In this document: piece after piece, positions 50,590-59,283 of the stretch
Layout: the number at the start of each line of letters is the position of its first letter
Position numbering within the stretch: position 1 is the first letter of the stretch
Assembly: GCA_035504415.1 (NCBI GenBank)
Contig: DATJRY010000020.1
Location: 21,355-85,354, forward strand
Direction of reading: 5' to 3'
Source of the DNA: Candidatus Sulfotelmatobacter sp.
GTDB taxonomy: Bacteria; Vulcanimicrobiota; Vulcanimicrobiia; Vulcanimicrobiales; Vulcanimicrobiaceae
DNA: 64,000 bases
Position numbers and translations under genes: made by a program
The notes under the pieces: generated by a model
Database searches by the model: none
Seen by the model: only the letters and a program-made list of their open reading frames with translations
Told to the model about the DNA's origin: nothing

Positions 50590-51591
50590 ATGTTCGATAT
50601 CAGCAAGATTGCCCGGGCTCTCGCCGTCTCGGCGGCGTTGACCGGGCTGATCGTTCCGGCGGTGGCGTCGGCCCAGGACGTGCCGTCCTACGCCGTGGAC
50701 CAAGCGCCCGTCGACCAGGATCAGACCGTGAGCGGAACCATCGCCTCGGTCGACGGTCCCTTCGACATCCAAGTCGCCGATAGCAACGGCTACGACGACG
50801 ACGTCCAGCTGCACCAAGGCACCATCATCAATCCGACCGGGCTGACGCTCGAGCCGGGAATGCAGGTTTCGATCCAGGGCTTCGCCGACGGCGACGTCTT
50901 CCAAGCCAACGAGATCGATACCGACGCGCAGGACGCGTACGACGGCGTGTTGCCGACGCCGGTCTACTACGGACCGGGCTACTGGTACCCCGGCTTCGCC
51001 TACGGCTACGGCCCCTCGTTCAGCCTGGCGTTCGTGTTCGGCAGCGGCTGGGTCCACCGCCCGTTCTACCACGTGAGCGCGTGGAACGGTCAGGCCTGGG
51101 ATGCGCACGCGTGGTCGGGCCACCCCTGGCCGGCACGCTACGCGGGACGTCCGATGGGCGGCTTCAACCGCACGGCGGCGGGCTTCAACCGCCCGCAGGC
51201 GTTCAACCGCTACGGCGGGTTCGCGGGCAACACGTATCGCGGTGAGACGCGTGCGGTGACGTCGGGCAGCTACGGCTACCGCGGCGAGACCGGCGCCTAT
51301 CGCGCCCAGACCACCAACGCGTATCGTGGTTACCAGAGCGGCGGCTTTCAGGCGCAGCGCGGCTACCAGGCTCCGGCGCGCAGCTACTCGGCCGCCGACC
51401 GCAGCTTCGGCGGCTACCAAGGCGCGCGCAGCTACTCGGCGCCTGCCCGCAGCTACTCCGCTCCGGCGCGCAGCTACTCGGCGTCCGCTCGCAGCTACTC
51501 GGCTCCGGCCCGCAGCTACGGCGGCGGCGGTCGCAGCTACGGCGGCGGCGCGGCCCGCGGCGGCAGTGGCGGCGGCGACCGGCACCACTAG
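50590..51591 (+). CDS. Exported protein with OB-like domain and Arg-Ser-Tyr-Ser repeats
   Basis: 333 aa. Signal peptide (~1-28, VPAVASAQD), a small beta-domain similar to DUF5666/OB-fold proteins (TVSGTIASVDGPFDIQVAD, LEPGMQVSIQGFADGDVFQA, ~45-110), a Tyr/Gly/Pro segment (YYGPGYWYPGFAYGYGP), then a basic Tyr/Ser/Gly-rich tail with tandem RSYSAPA units at ~285-315 and a GGG end. The tail looks disordered and sticky, as in surface or cell-envelope proteins. Function unknown. Confidence 0.72.
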   Translation: MFDISKIARALAVSAALTGLIVPAVASAQDVPSYAVDQAPVDQDQTVSGTIASVDGPFDIQVADSNGYDDDVQLHQGTIINPTGLTLEPGMQVSIQGFADGDVFQANEIDTDAQDAYDGVLPTPVYYGPGYWYPGFAYGYGPSFSLAFVFGSGWVHRPFYHVSAWNGQAWDAHAWSGHPWPARYAGRPMGGFNRTAAGFNRPQAFNRYGGFAGNTYRGETRAVTSGSYGYRGETGAYRAQTTNAYRGYQSGGFQAQRGYQAPARSYSAADRSFGGYQGARSYSAPARSYSAPARSYSASARSYSAPARSYGGGGRSYGGGAARGGSGGGDRHH

Positions 51592-51641
51592 CGCGCCGTT
51601 TGGCCATTGTGCGGAGTGCCCGGTTCGGGGAAGATACGGAC

Positions 51642-51818
51642 ATGGGCACTCCGGACGATCGCCACTTCGAGGCCGTGCTCTGCGCGGAGTGCGGCCGCTC
51701 GGTCGACGTGACCGAGACCATGCCCGCGCTGGTCGGCGGCGGTAGGCGCTGTATCGACCACGACGCCTGCGACGAGCGCAAAGAAGCGCGCTCGTCGTTC
51801 AGCCCAGCAGCGGTCTAG
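51642..51818 (+). CDS. Small zinc-ribbon-like protein
   Basis: 58 aa from ATG 51642. Two Cys pairs, CAECG and CIDHDAC, with His between, fit a small Zn-binding knuckle. GGGGA lies about ten bases upstream. Not recognised; an in-frame TTG at 51600 gives a longer form. Confidence 0.5.
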   Translation: MGTPDDRHFEAVLCAECGRSVDVTETMPALVGGGRRCIDHDACDERKEARSSFSPAAV

Positions 51819-51869
51819 GCGTCCGGAAGAGGGACGGGGCGACGGTCAGCCGTACGCCGCGTCCCCGTC

Positions 51870-52907
51870 ATGTTCTGGGAGTTGGCCGGGGTACCGGCCG
51901 TCGCGGTGCGCCGCGGGACGCGGGTCGAGTCGCTGCACGCGGTCGCGGCCTGCGTCTGCGACGAGGACGGCGAGGTCGTCCTCAAGCTCGGCACGATCGA
52001 GACGCCGGTGTTCCTGCGCTCGTCGGCCAAGCCGTTCATCGCCGCGGCGGCCGTCCGCGCCGGCGTCCTCGAACGATTCGGTTTCGGTCAGCGCGAGCTG
52101 GCCGTCATGTGCGCCTCGCACAGCGGCGAACCGGGCCATGTCGACGTCGTCGCCGCGATGCTGGCGCGCATCGGCGCGAGCGTCGACGATCTGCGCTGCG
52201 GCGCGCATCCGCCCTCGTACGAGCCGGCGGCCGCCGCGCTCGCCGCGCGCGGCGAGTCGCCGACGCAGCTGCACAACAACTGCAGCGGAAAGCACGCCGG
52301 GATCCTCGCGCTGGCGCGCGTGCTCGGGGCGCCGCTCGAGGGCTATCTCGAACCCGAGCACCCGGCGCAGCGCGCGATCATCGCTCTGTGCGAACGGGTC
52401 AGCGACGACGTCTTCACCGGTGACAAGCTCGCCGTCGACGGCTGCGGGATTCCGGTCTACGCGACCACCTTGCACCGGGCCGCGCGCTCGTTCGCCCGGA
52501 TGGCCACGCTGCGCGGGCTGGCCGACGAAGACGCGGTCGCGCTCGCGCAGGTGACGGCGGCGATGACCGCCGAGCCGTGGTACGTCGCCGGCACCGGGCG
52601 CTTCGACACCGACCTGATGGTCGCGACCGGCGGCCGCATCGCCGCCAAGTCCGGCGCCGAGGCCGTGCACTGCGACGCGTTGCTCGACGCGGGGCTCGGC
52701 CTCGCGCTCAAGGTGATCGACGGCGGCCGACGCGCCGCCGCACCGGCGACGCTGGCCGTGCTCGACGCGGTGCGCGTGCTCGACCCCGCGGCGCGCGCCG
52801 CGCTGGCCTCCCACGCCCGGCTGGCGGTGAAAAACGTCGCCGGGCGGGTCGTCGGCGAGGTCGCCGCGCTCGACGGCTGGCTGCCTGAAGAAATTAATCT
52901 TCACTGA
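51870..52907 (+). CDS. L-asparaginase (Rhizobium etli AsnII-type)
   Basis: 345 aa. Hydrolyses asparagine to aspartate and ammonia. Family segments: FLRSSAKPFIA, ASHSGEPGHVD, NNCSGKHAGILALAR and DGCGIPVYATTL, with the Ser-Lys and Cys metal or catalytic sites typical of this class, which is unrelated to the E. coli enzymes. No signal peptide. Confidence 0.93.
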   Translation: MFWELAGVPAVAVRRGTRVESLHAVAACVCDEDGEVVLKLGTIETPVFLRSSAKPFIAAAAVRAGVLERFGFGQRELAVMCASHSGEPGHVDVVAAMLARIGASVDDLRCGAHPPSYEPAAAALAARGESPTQLHNNCSGKHAGILALARVLGAPLEGYLEPEHPAQRAIIALCERVSDDVFTGDKLAVDGCGIPVYATTLHRAARSFARMATLRGLADEDAVALAQVTAAMTAEPWYVAGTGRFDTDLMVATGGRIAAKSGAEAVHCDALLDAGLGLALKVIDGGRRAAAPATLAVLDAVRVLDPAARAALASHARLAVKNVAGRVVGEVAALDGWLPEEINLH

Positions 52908-52952
52908 GCTGCCGACGGCAACCCTGCGCATCACAGTTTAGTCCCAGCTTCC

Positions 52953-55900
52953 GTGGTCGATTTCTTCCTCAGGCGCCCGATCTTCGCGGCCGTCTGTTCG
53001 CTCGTTATCCTCCTGCTGGGCGTGGTGGCGCTGCCGATCTTGCCGATCGCGCAGTACCCCAACATCGCGCCCCCCGTGGTGACGGTCACGTCGGTCTACA
53101 CCGGGGCCAGCGCCGAGGCGGTCGAGGCGTCGGTGACGACGCCGCTCGAGCAGGCCATCAACACCGTTCAGGGGCTCAAGTACATCCAGTCCCAGTCGGG
53201 CAGCGACGGGACCTCGACCATCACCTGCACCTTCAACCTCGACCGGAACCTCGATCAGGCCGCCAACGACGTCCAGAACGCCGTCAACCTGGCTCAGGGC
53301 GACCTGCCGACCGAGGTCAAGCAGATCGGCGTCACCGTCTCCAAGAACTCGGGGACGTTCGTGATGGCGCTGGGCGTCACGTCCGACGACCCGCGCTGGG
53401 ACCCGATCTACATGACCAACTACCTGGAGACGAACGTCACCAACGATCTCCAGCGTATCCCCGGCGTCTCCAACGTGCTGGTCTTCGGCGAGCGCAAGTA
53501 CGCGATGCGCTTGTGGATCGACCCCAAGCGCCTGGCCGACAACGGGCTGGCGGCATCGGACGTCGTCAACGCGCTGACGGCGCAGAACGTGCAGGTCGCG
53601 GCCGGCTCGATCGGCGCGCCCCCGACCAACGGCAATCAGCCCTACGAGTACGGCGTGCGCGCCACCGGCCGCCTGCGCGACACGACGCAGTTCGCCAACA
53701 TCATCATCCGGCCCAACCCCGACGGCGGCTTCGTACGCGTGCGCGACGTCGGCCGGGTCACGCTGGGCGCGGCGGACTACAGCGGCTCGCTGTGGTTCAA
53801 CGGCAAGCCCGGCGTGGGTCTGGGGATCGAGCAGCTGCAGAGCGGCAACGCGCTCCAGGTCTCGCAGCAGATCCGTGCCACGCTGGATCGGATGCAGTCG
53901 AAGTTCCCGGTCGGGATGCACTACGCGATCGCGTTCGACTCGGCCGACTTCGTGCGCGAGTCGATCCGCGAGGTCACCTTCACCTTGGCGCTGGCGATCC
54001 TGCTGGTCGTGTTCGTCATCTTCCTGTTCTTGCAGGACTGGCGCACGACGCTGATCCCGGCGATCACCATCCCGGTCTCGCTGATCGGGACGTTCTTCCT
54101 CATGCAGCTGCTGGGCTTCTCGATCAACACGCTCACGCTGTTCGGGATGACGCTGGCGACCGGATTGGTCGTCGACGACGCGATCGTCGTCATCGAGAAC
54201 GTCGCGCGCTTCATCCAGGAGAAGGGGATGTCGCCGCTCGAGGGCGCGCGCGAAGCGATGCGCGAGATCACCGGCGCCGTCGTCGCCTCGTCGCTCTCGC
54301 TGCTGGCGGTGTTCGTTCCGGTCGCATTCTTCCCGGGCACGACCGGCTTGCTCTACAAACAGTTCGCGCTGACCATCGTCTGCTCGATCTCGATCTCGCT
54401 GTTCAACGCCCTGACGCTCACGCCGGTCCTCTCCTCGTTGCTGCTCCGCAAGCGCACCCAGGAGCGCGGCATCTTCCGGCCGATCAACCGCGCGATCAGC
54501 GGCACGCGCGCCGCCTACCACGGCGCGCTGCCGGGGATCATGCGCTGGCGCGGGCTAGTGATGATCCTGTTCGCGGTGGCGCTGGCGGTGACGGGCTGGT
54601 GGTACACGACGATGCCCACCGGCTTCATTCCCAACGAAGACCAAGGCTTCATGATCGTCATGGCGCAGACGCCGGAAGGCTCGAGCCTCGACCAAACGCA
54701 CGTCGTGCAGCGCGAGATCGAGGCGATCTTCCGCCGGCAGCCCGAGATCCAGAACGTCTTCGACGCGGGCGGCTTCGGCTTCACCGGCAACGGCTCGAAC
54801 TACGCCACGATGTTCATCGGCCTCAAGCCGTGGGCCCAGCGGCGCGGTGCGGCGCACGAGCTCGACAAGGTCATCAACCGGGTCAACGCCGCGCTGTTCA
54901 TGCTGCCCGACGCGCGCCAGTCGGCGTTCGCCTTCGACCCGCCATCGATCCCCGGCCTGGGTTTCCAGGGCGGCTTCAACTTCGAGCTCGAGGACCGGGC
55001 GGGGAACGGCATCCCGGCGCTGCAGCAGGCCGCCGGGCAGATCATCGGGCAAACGTATGCTCCCGGCAGCGCGGTCTCCAACGCCTACACGACGTTCCGC
55101 TCCGACAAGCCGACGGTGCTGGTCGACGTGAACCGCGACAAGGCGCTCAGCCTGGGCGTCGACCTGACGCAGATCTTCGGCTCGATGCAGGTCTACCTCG
55201 GCTCGGTGTACGTCAACGACTTCGACATGAACGGGCGCACGTATCGCGTCTACGTCGAAGCCGACGCGCCGTACCGGTCGCGGCTGAGCGATCTGGACAC
55301 GATCTACGTCCATAGCGACAACCCGGTCGTGGTCAACGGCGTCTCGCAGACGGCGCCCGCGATCCCGCTCTCGGGCCTGGTGACGCTCAAGCAGGTCAAG
55401 GACCCGCACACGATCAGCCACTTCAACCTCTACCGCTCGATCGAGATCGACGGCGGTACGCCGCCCGGCTTCGGCAGCGGTCAGACGATCGCGCAGATGG
55501 ACAAGCTGGCGAACGCGCTGCCGCCGGGCTTCGGCTACGAGTGGAGCGGGATCTCGCGCGAGGAGATCGAGGGTGGTTCGCAGGCGCTGCTGATCTTCGC
55601 GCTGGGCATCGTGTTCGTGTTCCTCGTCCTCTCGGCGCAGTACGAGTCGTTCTTGGACCCGCTGATCATCCTGTTCGCGGTGCCCTTGGCGCTGCTCGGT
55701 GCGTTGACCGGGCTCAAGCTGTTCGGCATCACCTCCGACGTGTTCGCGCAGGTCGGGTACGTGATGCTGATCGGACTGGCGGCCAAGAACGCGATCCTGA
55801 TCGTCGAGTTCGCCAACCAGTTGCGCGAACAGGGCCTGGACGCGCGCAGCGCCGTCATCCGCGCCGCCGAGACGCGGTTTCGGCCGATCGTGATGACCTC

Positions 55901-56156
55901 GATCGCGTTCATCCTCGGCGTGACGCCGCTGGTGTTCGCCAGCGGTGCCGGCGCCAACGCGCGCCATTCGCTGGGCACGGTCGTGTTCTTCGGGATGATC
56001 GTCTCGACGGTGCTCAACTTGTTCGTCACGCCGGTGCTCTACGTGCTGATCGCCTGGATCGAGGATCGCTTCGGGATCGGGCACGGCCGCCACACGCCGC
56101 CGGACGGCGGCGACGAGGTCGCCGGAGCCCCGCAGCAACACCCGGCGACGATCTAG
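52953..56156 (+). CDS. RND-family multidrug efflux transporter (HAE1/AcrB type)
   Basis: 1067 aa, GTG start. Inner-membrane proton-driven pump with 12 helices and two large periplasmic loops: FFLRRPIFAAVCSLVILLLG at the N-terminus, QYPNIAPPVVTV, the proton-relay GLVVDDAIVVIENVARF in helix 4 and GLAAKNAILIVEFAN in helix 10. Full normal length. No membrane-fusion or outer-membrane partner gene is next to it, so it must borrow partners from elsewhere. Followed by an intrinsic terminator. Confidence 0.96.
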   Translation: MVDFFLRRPIFAAVCSLVILLLGVVALPILPIAQYPNIAPPVVTVTSVYTGASAEAVEASVTTPLEQAINTVQGLKYIQSQSGSDGTSTITCTFNLDRNLDQAANDVQNAVNLAQGDLPTEVKQIGVTVSKNSGTFVMALGVTSDDPRWDPIYMTNYLETNVTNDLQRIPGVSNVLVFGERKYAMRLWIDPKRLADNGLAASDVVNALTAQNVQVAAGSIGAPPTNGNQPYEYGVRATGRLRDTTQFANIIIRPNPDGGFVRVRDVGRVTLGAADYSGSLWFNGKPGVGLGIEQLQSGNALQVSQQIRATLDRMQSKFPVGMHYAIAFDSADFVRESIREVTFTLALAILLVVFVIFLFLQDWRTTLIPAITIPVSLIGTFFLMQLLGFSINTLTLFGMTLATGLVVDDAIVVIENVARFIQEKGMSPLEGAREAMREITGAVVASSLSLLAVFVPVAFFPGTTGLLYKQFALTIVCSISISLFNALTLTPVLSSLLLRKRTQERGIFRPINRAISGTRAAYHGALPGIMRWRGLVMILFAVALAVTGWWYTTMPTGFIPNEDQGFMIVMAQTPEGSSLDQTHVVQREIEAIFRRQPEIQNVFDAGGFGFTGNGSNYATMFIGLKPWAQRRGAAHELDKVINRVNAALFMLPDARQSAFAFDPPSIPGLGFQGGFNFELEDRAGNGIPALQQAAGQIIGQTYAPGSAVSNAYTTFRSDKPTVLVDVNRDKALSLGVDLTQIFGSMQVYLGSVYVNDFDMNGRTYRVYVEADAPYRSRLSDLDTIYVHSDNPVVVNGVSQTAPAIPLSGLVTLKQVKDPHTISHFNLYRSIEIDGGTPPGFGSGQTIAQMDKLANALPPGFGYEWSGISREEIEGGSQALLIFALGIVFVFLVLSAQYESFLDPLIILFAVPLALLGALTGLKLFGITSDVFAQVGYVMLIGLAAKNAILIVEFANQLREQGLDARSAVIRAAETRFRPIVMTSIAFILGVTPLVFASGAGANARHSLGTVVFFGMIVSTVLNLFVTPVLYVLIAWIEDRFGIGHGRHTPPDGGDEVAGAPQQHPATI

Positions 56157-56163
56157 CCGCACA

Positions 56164-56199
56164 CCCTACCGGCGGGAACTCCCTGCCCGGTAGGGTTTT
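56164..56199 (+). terminator. Intrinsic terminator after the RND pump gene
   Basis: CCCTACCGG pairs with CCGGTAGGG over nine bases around a 14-base loop, followed at once by TTTT. It lies 8 bp after the pump stop, a good Rho-independent terminator for this high-GC genome. Confidence 0.82.
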
Positions 56200-56269
56200 C
56201 CCCCATGGTCGCGAGCGCGCGCCGTCTTTACGCTGGGCCGGACCCGGCTCCGCAAAGGCAGGCTCGAAG

Positions 56270-57286
56270 GTGCTCACGCAAACGCCCCTCATCTCCGCGC
56301 GCGCCGCACGAACGGTGGCGCTGCTCCTCGCCGCGGTCGTCGCCGGCTGCGGCACGACGACCTCGCCGCAGGCGACACCGGCCGGTGCACCGACGGCGAC
56401 GCCGATGCCTACCGGTGCGCCGACCGCGCCGCCGTTGCCCGCGCAGAGCGCGTTCAGCGCCACCAGCGCGGTCGCGCTGCCGGCGGACGGCGGTTCCGTC
56501 GCGTTGCCCTCGGCCGGCGGCTACGGCGGCACGCTCGCGCTTCCCACGCCGTCCTCGGCGCCGGCGAACGCGACGTTGGCCGAGACGATCGCGAGCGGCG
56601 CGAGTGCGCCCGCCGCCGGCGTGCCGGCGCTGAGCATCGCTCGCGCAGCGGCGGCCGCACGCCGGACGCAGGCGTCCACGCCGATCTCGGTGCTGCTGTA
56701 CGTTGAGCTGGCGTTTTCGGCCAGCGTGACGCTGCCGGACGCGCCCGGCTTCGCGTTCTCGGTGCCGTCCGGCTTGCCGAGCGCGAACTATTATCTCGCG
56801 CTGTACGATCCGACGCGGCCGAGTCTCGGCTGGCAGCTCGGCTTCGAAGGCCCGGCGGCGCTCGGTACCAACGCCTTCACCTTCGCGCCGCCCGCGAGCG
56901 CGTCGCCGTTCAGCTTCGCCGCGAACGTGCCCGAGTATTTCGCCGTCTACGCGGTGAGCCCGGCGCTGGCGGCGCCCACGCCGGCGCCGTCGATCGCGCC
57001 GGTTCCGGCCGCGACGCCGGCGCCGTTCACCGTCGCGCCGGCGTCGGTCGCGCTGTTGGCGGCCGGACAAACGGCGAGCGCGACGATCGGCGACCCGACC
57101 GGCTATGCCGGCGCGTACGCCGTCACCTCGTCGAACCCGGCGGTCGCCACCGCGTCGATCAGCGGTACGACGATCACCGTCACGGCGGTCGCGGCCGGTA
57201 CGGCCACGATCGGCGTCGCCGATGCGCAAGCGCGCACGGCGAGCATCGCCGTCGGCGTCACCACCACCACGCTGCCGGTCCAATAG
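56270..57286 (+). CDS. Lipoprotein with Pro/Thr linker and C-terminal Big-like domain
   Basis: 338 aa, GTG start. Lipobox VAGC with C27, then a Thr/Pro/Ala linker, a beta-rich middle (~130-225), a second Pro linker, and a C-terminal immunoglobulin-like domain of the Big_2 type (VAPASVALLAAGQTASATI, SSNPAVATASISGTTI, AAGTATIGVADA, ~255-335). Envelope-anchored; function unknown. The next lipoprotein starts 28 bp later. Confidence 0.75.
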   Translation: MLTQTPLISARAARTVALLLAAVVAGCGTTTSPQATPAGAPTATPMPTGAPTAPPLPAQSAFSATSAVALPADGGSVALPSAGGYGGTLALPTPSSAPANATLAETIASGASAPAAGVPALSIARAAAAARRTQASTPISVLLYVELAFSASVTLPDAPGFAFSVPSGLPSANYYLALYDPTRPSLGWQLGFEGPAALGTNAFTFAPPASASPFSFAANVPEYFAVYAVSPALAAPTPAPSIAPVPAATPAPFTVAPASVALLAAGQTASATIGDPTGYAGAYAVTSSNPAVATASISGTTITVTAVAAGTATIGVADAQARTASIAVGVTTTTLPVQ

Positions 57287-57314
57287 CGGCGCGAACGCGA
57301 GCTTGGAGGAAATC

Positions 57315-59246
57315 GTGCGACACCACTCCGTCATCGGACTCCTGCTGATCGCCGGCGCCGCCACCATCGTCGGATGCGGCGGCGGCACCAGCCAACCCGC
57401 CGTGCCGCGCACCGTGACGCCGGGCGGCGGCAGCGCCGCGCCGGCCACGCTGGCCAAGGCGACGTTCACGCTGACGCTGCCCGCCGCGAGCGGGACCGCG
57501 GCGAAGACGCGAACGCCGAAGTACATCTCGCCCAACGCGCAGTCGATCGGGATCGCGATCGCGACCGGCAGCGGGACGGCGACGCCGACGCTCGCCAACC
57601 TCACGCCGAGCTCCCCGAACTGCACGACGCCGGCCGGCGGGAGCCTGACGTGCGCGATCGTCGTCGCGGCACCACTGGGCGGCGACACCTTCGTGGTCAC
57701 GCTGTACGCCGGGCCCAACGGCTCGGGCAGCGTGCTCTCGACGGCGTCGATCGCCGGAACGGTCAGCAACAACGCCGCCAACACGATCCCGATCACGCTC
57801 GACGGCGTCGTCGCCGCGATCGCGGTCAGCGTCACCAACGGCAACGACCTCGTCCCCGGCGGCTACCCGACCGCGTTGCCGGTCGTCGTGACGGCGCAGG
57901 ACGCCAGCGGCGCGACGATCGTCGGCCCGGCCGCGTACGCCAACCCGATCACGCTCAGCAACGCCGACACCTCGGGCGTGACCGCCCTCTCGACGACCAG
58001 CGTCACCTCGCCGCAGACGACCGTGACGCTGACGTACGCGCCGACCGACGCCAACGGCGGCGTGTTGAACGTCGCCGGCCTGCCGGTCGGCGCGACGCAG
58101 ATCGGGGCCGGCGCCACCGGCGTTTCGACCGCGGCCGTGACGCCGGGCACGTTCCAGTACGTCGCCGACCGCTTCTGGGGCTTTGGGCACACGCGCACGC
58201 TCAGCGGCGCCGGAACGGTGGTGACGACCAGCTACACCGCTGCGGGCAGCCCGATGCCCAGCCCGTCGACGTGGGCCTACAGCATGACCGACGAGGCGAC
58301 CGTCCACGCGAGCGCGAGCTTCGACGGCGTGAGCACCATCGACACCAACCACGTCGTCAGCTACACGCAGACCGCGCCCACGGCCCTGGCCAGCCCCGAG
58401 GTGTACACCTACGACGACTACCGCGCCTACACGCTCGATGCGACCGGCTCGACGCTGTATCGCTACGGCGAAGCCGTCGTCGACGCGAACCCGTGGGGCT
58501 TTGCCTCGCCGCCGACCGGCGATCTGGCCGGCACGACGACCTTACTGTACACGTATCCCAACCCCGGCGCGTGGATCGACGACGTGCTGCCGCACGCGAC
58601 GCGGAGCTGGTCGAACACCGGCAACCCGCTGACGGAGGCGTACAGCGGCGCGGAGACCGCGACGTTCGCGTACCACGCGGACGGCTCGGCGTCGTTCGTC
58701 GAGACGGCGCCCGGGACGATCGCGCTGAATCAAACCGCGGCCGGCGCGGCCACCAACGTCGACGGGAACGTGACGACGACCATCGGCCTGCCGATCCCCG
58801 CGCCCAGCGGATCGGGCGACGTCATTCCGGTCGTCCAGCAGACCACCGCGCCTACACCGGGGCCGACGAGCTCCTCGGACGCGGCCGACTGGTACCCCGG
58901 CGGCGGCGCGCCGGTGCAACCGCTGTTCGCGTGGAACGACACCGAAAGCTGGGTGGCGATTCCCCCGGCGTGCAACGTCCCCTCGACCGTCGCGACGCAA
59001 GCTTGGGCCATCGCCTACGACGAGACGCAGGTGCGCCCGATGAACTTCGAGCTGCGCACGCGCACGCAGACCGATTACTTCGTGCCGGCCGGCGTCGGTT
59101 GGGTCTGCTCGACCTATACCGAAACCGACAACGACTACCGCTTCAAGACCGGGATCATCTCCAGCTCGACGACGATCGCCTGGACCTACGGCGTCACGAG
59201 CACGACCGACCTCGGCCTGAAACGCCGCGCGGCGGCTCGGCCATAG
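57315..59246 (+). CDS. Large lipoprotein of the RTPK-domain family
   Basis: 643 aa, GGAGG five bases before the GTG. Lipobox IVGC with C21 and a Gly run. The domain ~45-190 (ATFTLTLPAAS, RTPKYISPNAQSIGI, VAAPLGGDTFVVTLYA, NNAANTIPITLDG) is homologous to that in the lipoprotein at 41927. The rest is beta-rich with YTYDDYRAYTLDATGSTLY-type strands. The TAG stop lies in the loop of a repeat-copy-3 hairpin. Function unknown. Confidence 0.78.
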   Translation: MRHHSVIGLLLIAGAATIVGCGGGTSQPAVPRTVTPGGGSAAPATLAKATFTLTLPAASGTAAKTRTPKYISPNAQSIGIAIATGSGTATPTLANLTPSSPNCTTPAGGSLTCAIVVAAPLGGDTFVVTLYAGPNGSGSVLSTASIAGTVSNNAANTIPITLDGVVAAIAVSVTNGNDLVPGGYPTALPVVVTAQDASGATIVGPAAYANPITLSNADTSGVTALSTTSVTSPQTTVTLTYAPTDANGGVLNVAGLPVGATQIGAGATGVSTAAVTPGTFQYVADRFWGFGHTRTLSGAGTVVTTSYTAAGSPMPSPSTWAYSMTDEATVHASASFDGVSTIDTNHVVSYTQTAPTALASPEVYTYDDYRAYTLDATGSTLYRYGEAVVDANPWGFASPPTGDLAGTTTLLYTYPNPGAWIDDVLPHATRSWSNTGNPLTEAYSGAETATFAYHADGSASFVETAPGTIALNQTAAGAATNVDGNVTTTIGLPIPAPSGSGDVIPVVQQTTAPTPGPTSSSDAADWYPGGGAPVQPLFAWNDTESWVAIPPACNVPSTVATQAWAIAYDETQVRPMNFELRTRTQTDYFVPAGVGWVCSTYTETDNDYRFKTGIISSSTTIAWTYGVTSTTDLGLKRRAAARP

Positions 59247-59283
59247 GCCGAACGCGAAGGCTTCGGCGAAGCCGAAGCCACTA
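59232..59283 (-). repeat. Two-hairpin dispersed repeat, copy 3
   Basis: Between convergent genes. On the minus strand it starts with the TAG stop of the phosphorylase; the + strand lipoprotein's TAG lies in its other hairpin loop. Hairpin A: GGCTTCGGC with GCCGAAGCC; hairpin B: TCGGCC with GGCCGA around ATA. Both stems differ from copy 1 only by paired changes. Confidence 0.8.

Noticed and set aside
51405..51530. Tandem near-repeats resembling a short CRISPR or satellite array
   Set aside because: Period of 15-21 bases in frame, encoding RSYSAPA units of an exported protein; no spacers.
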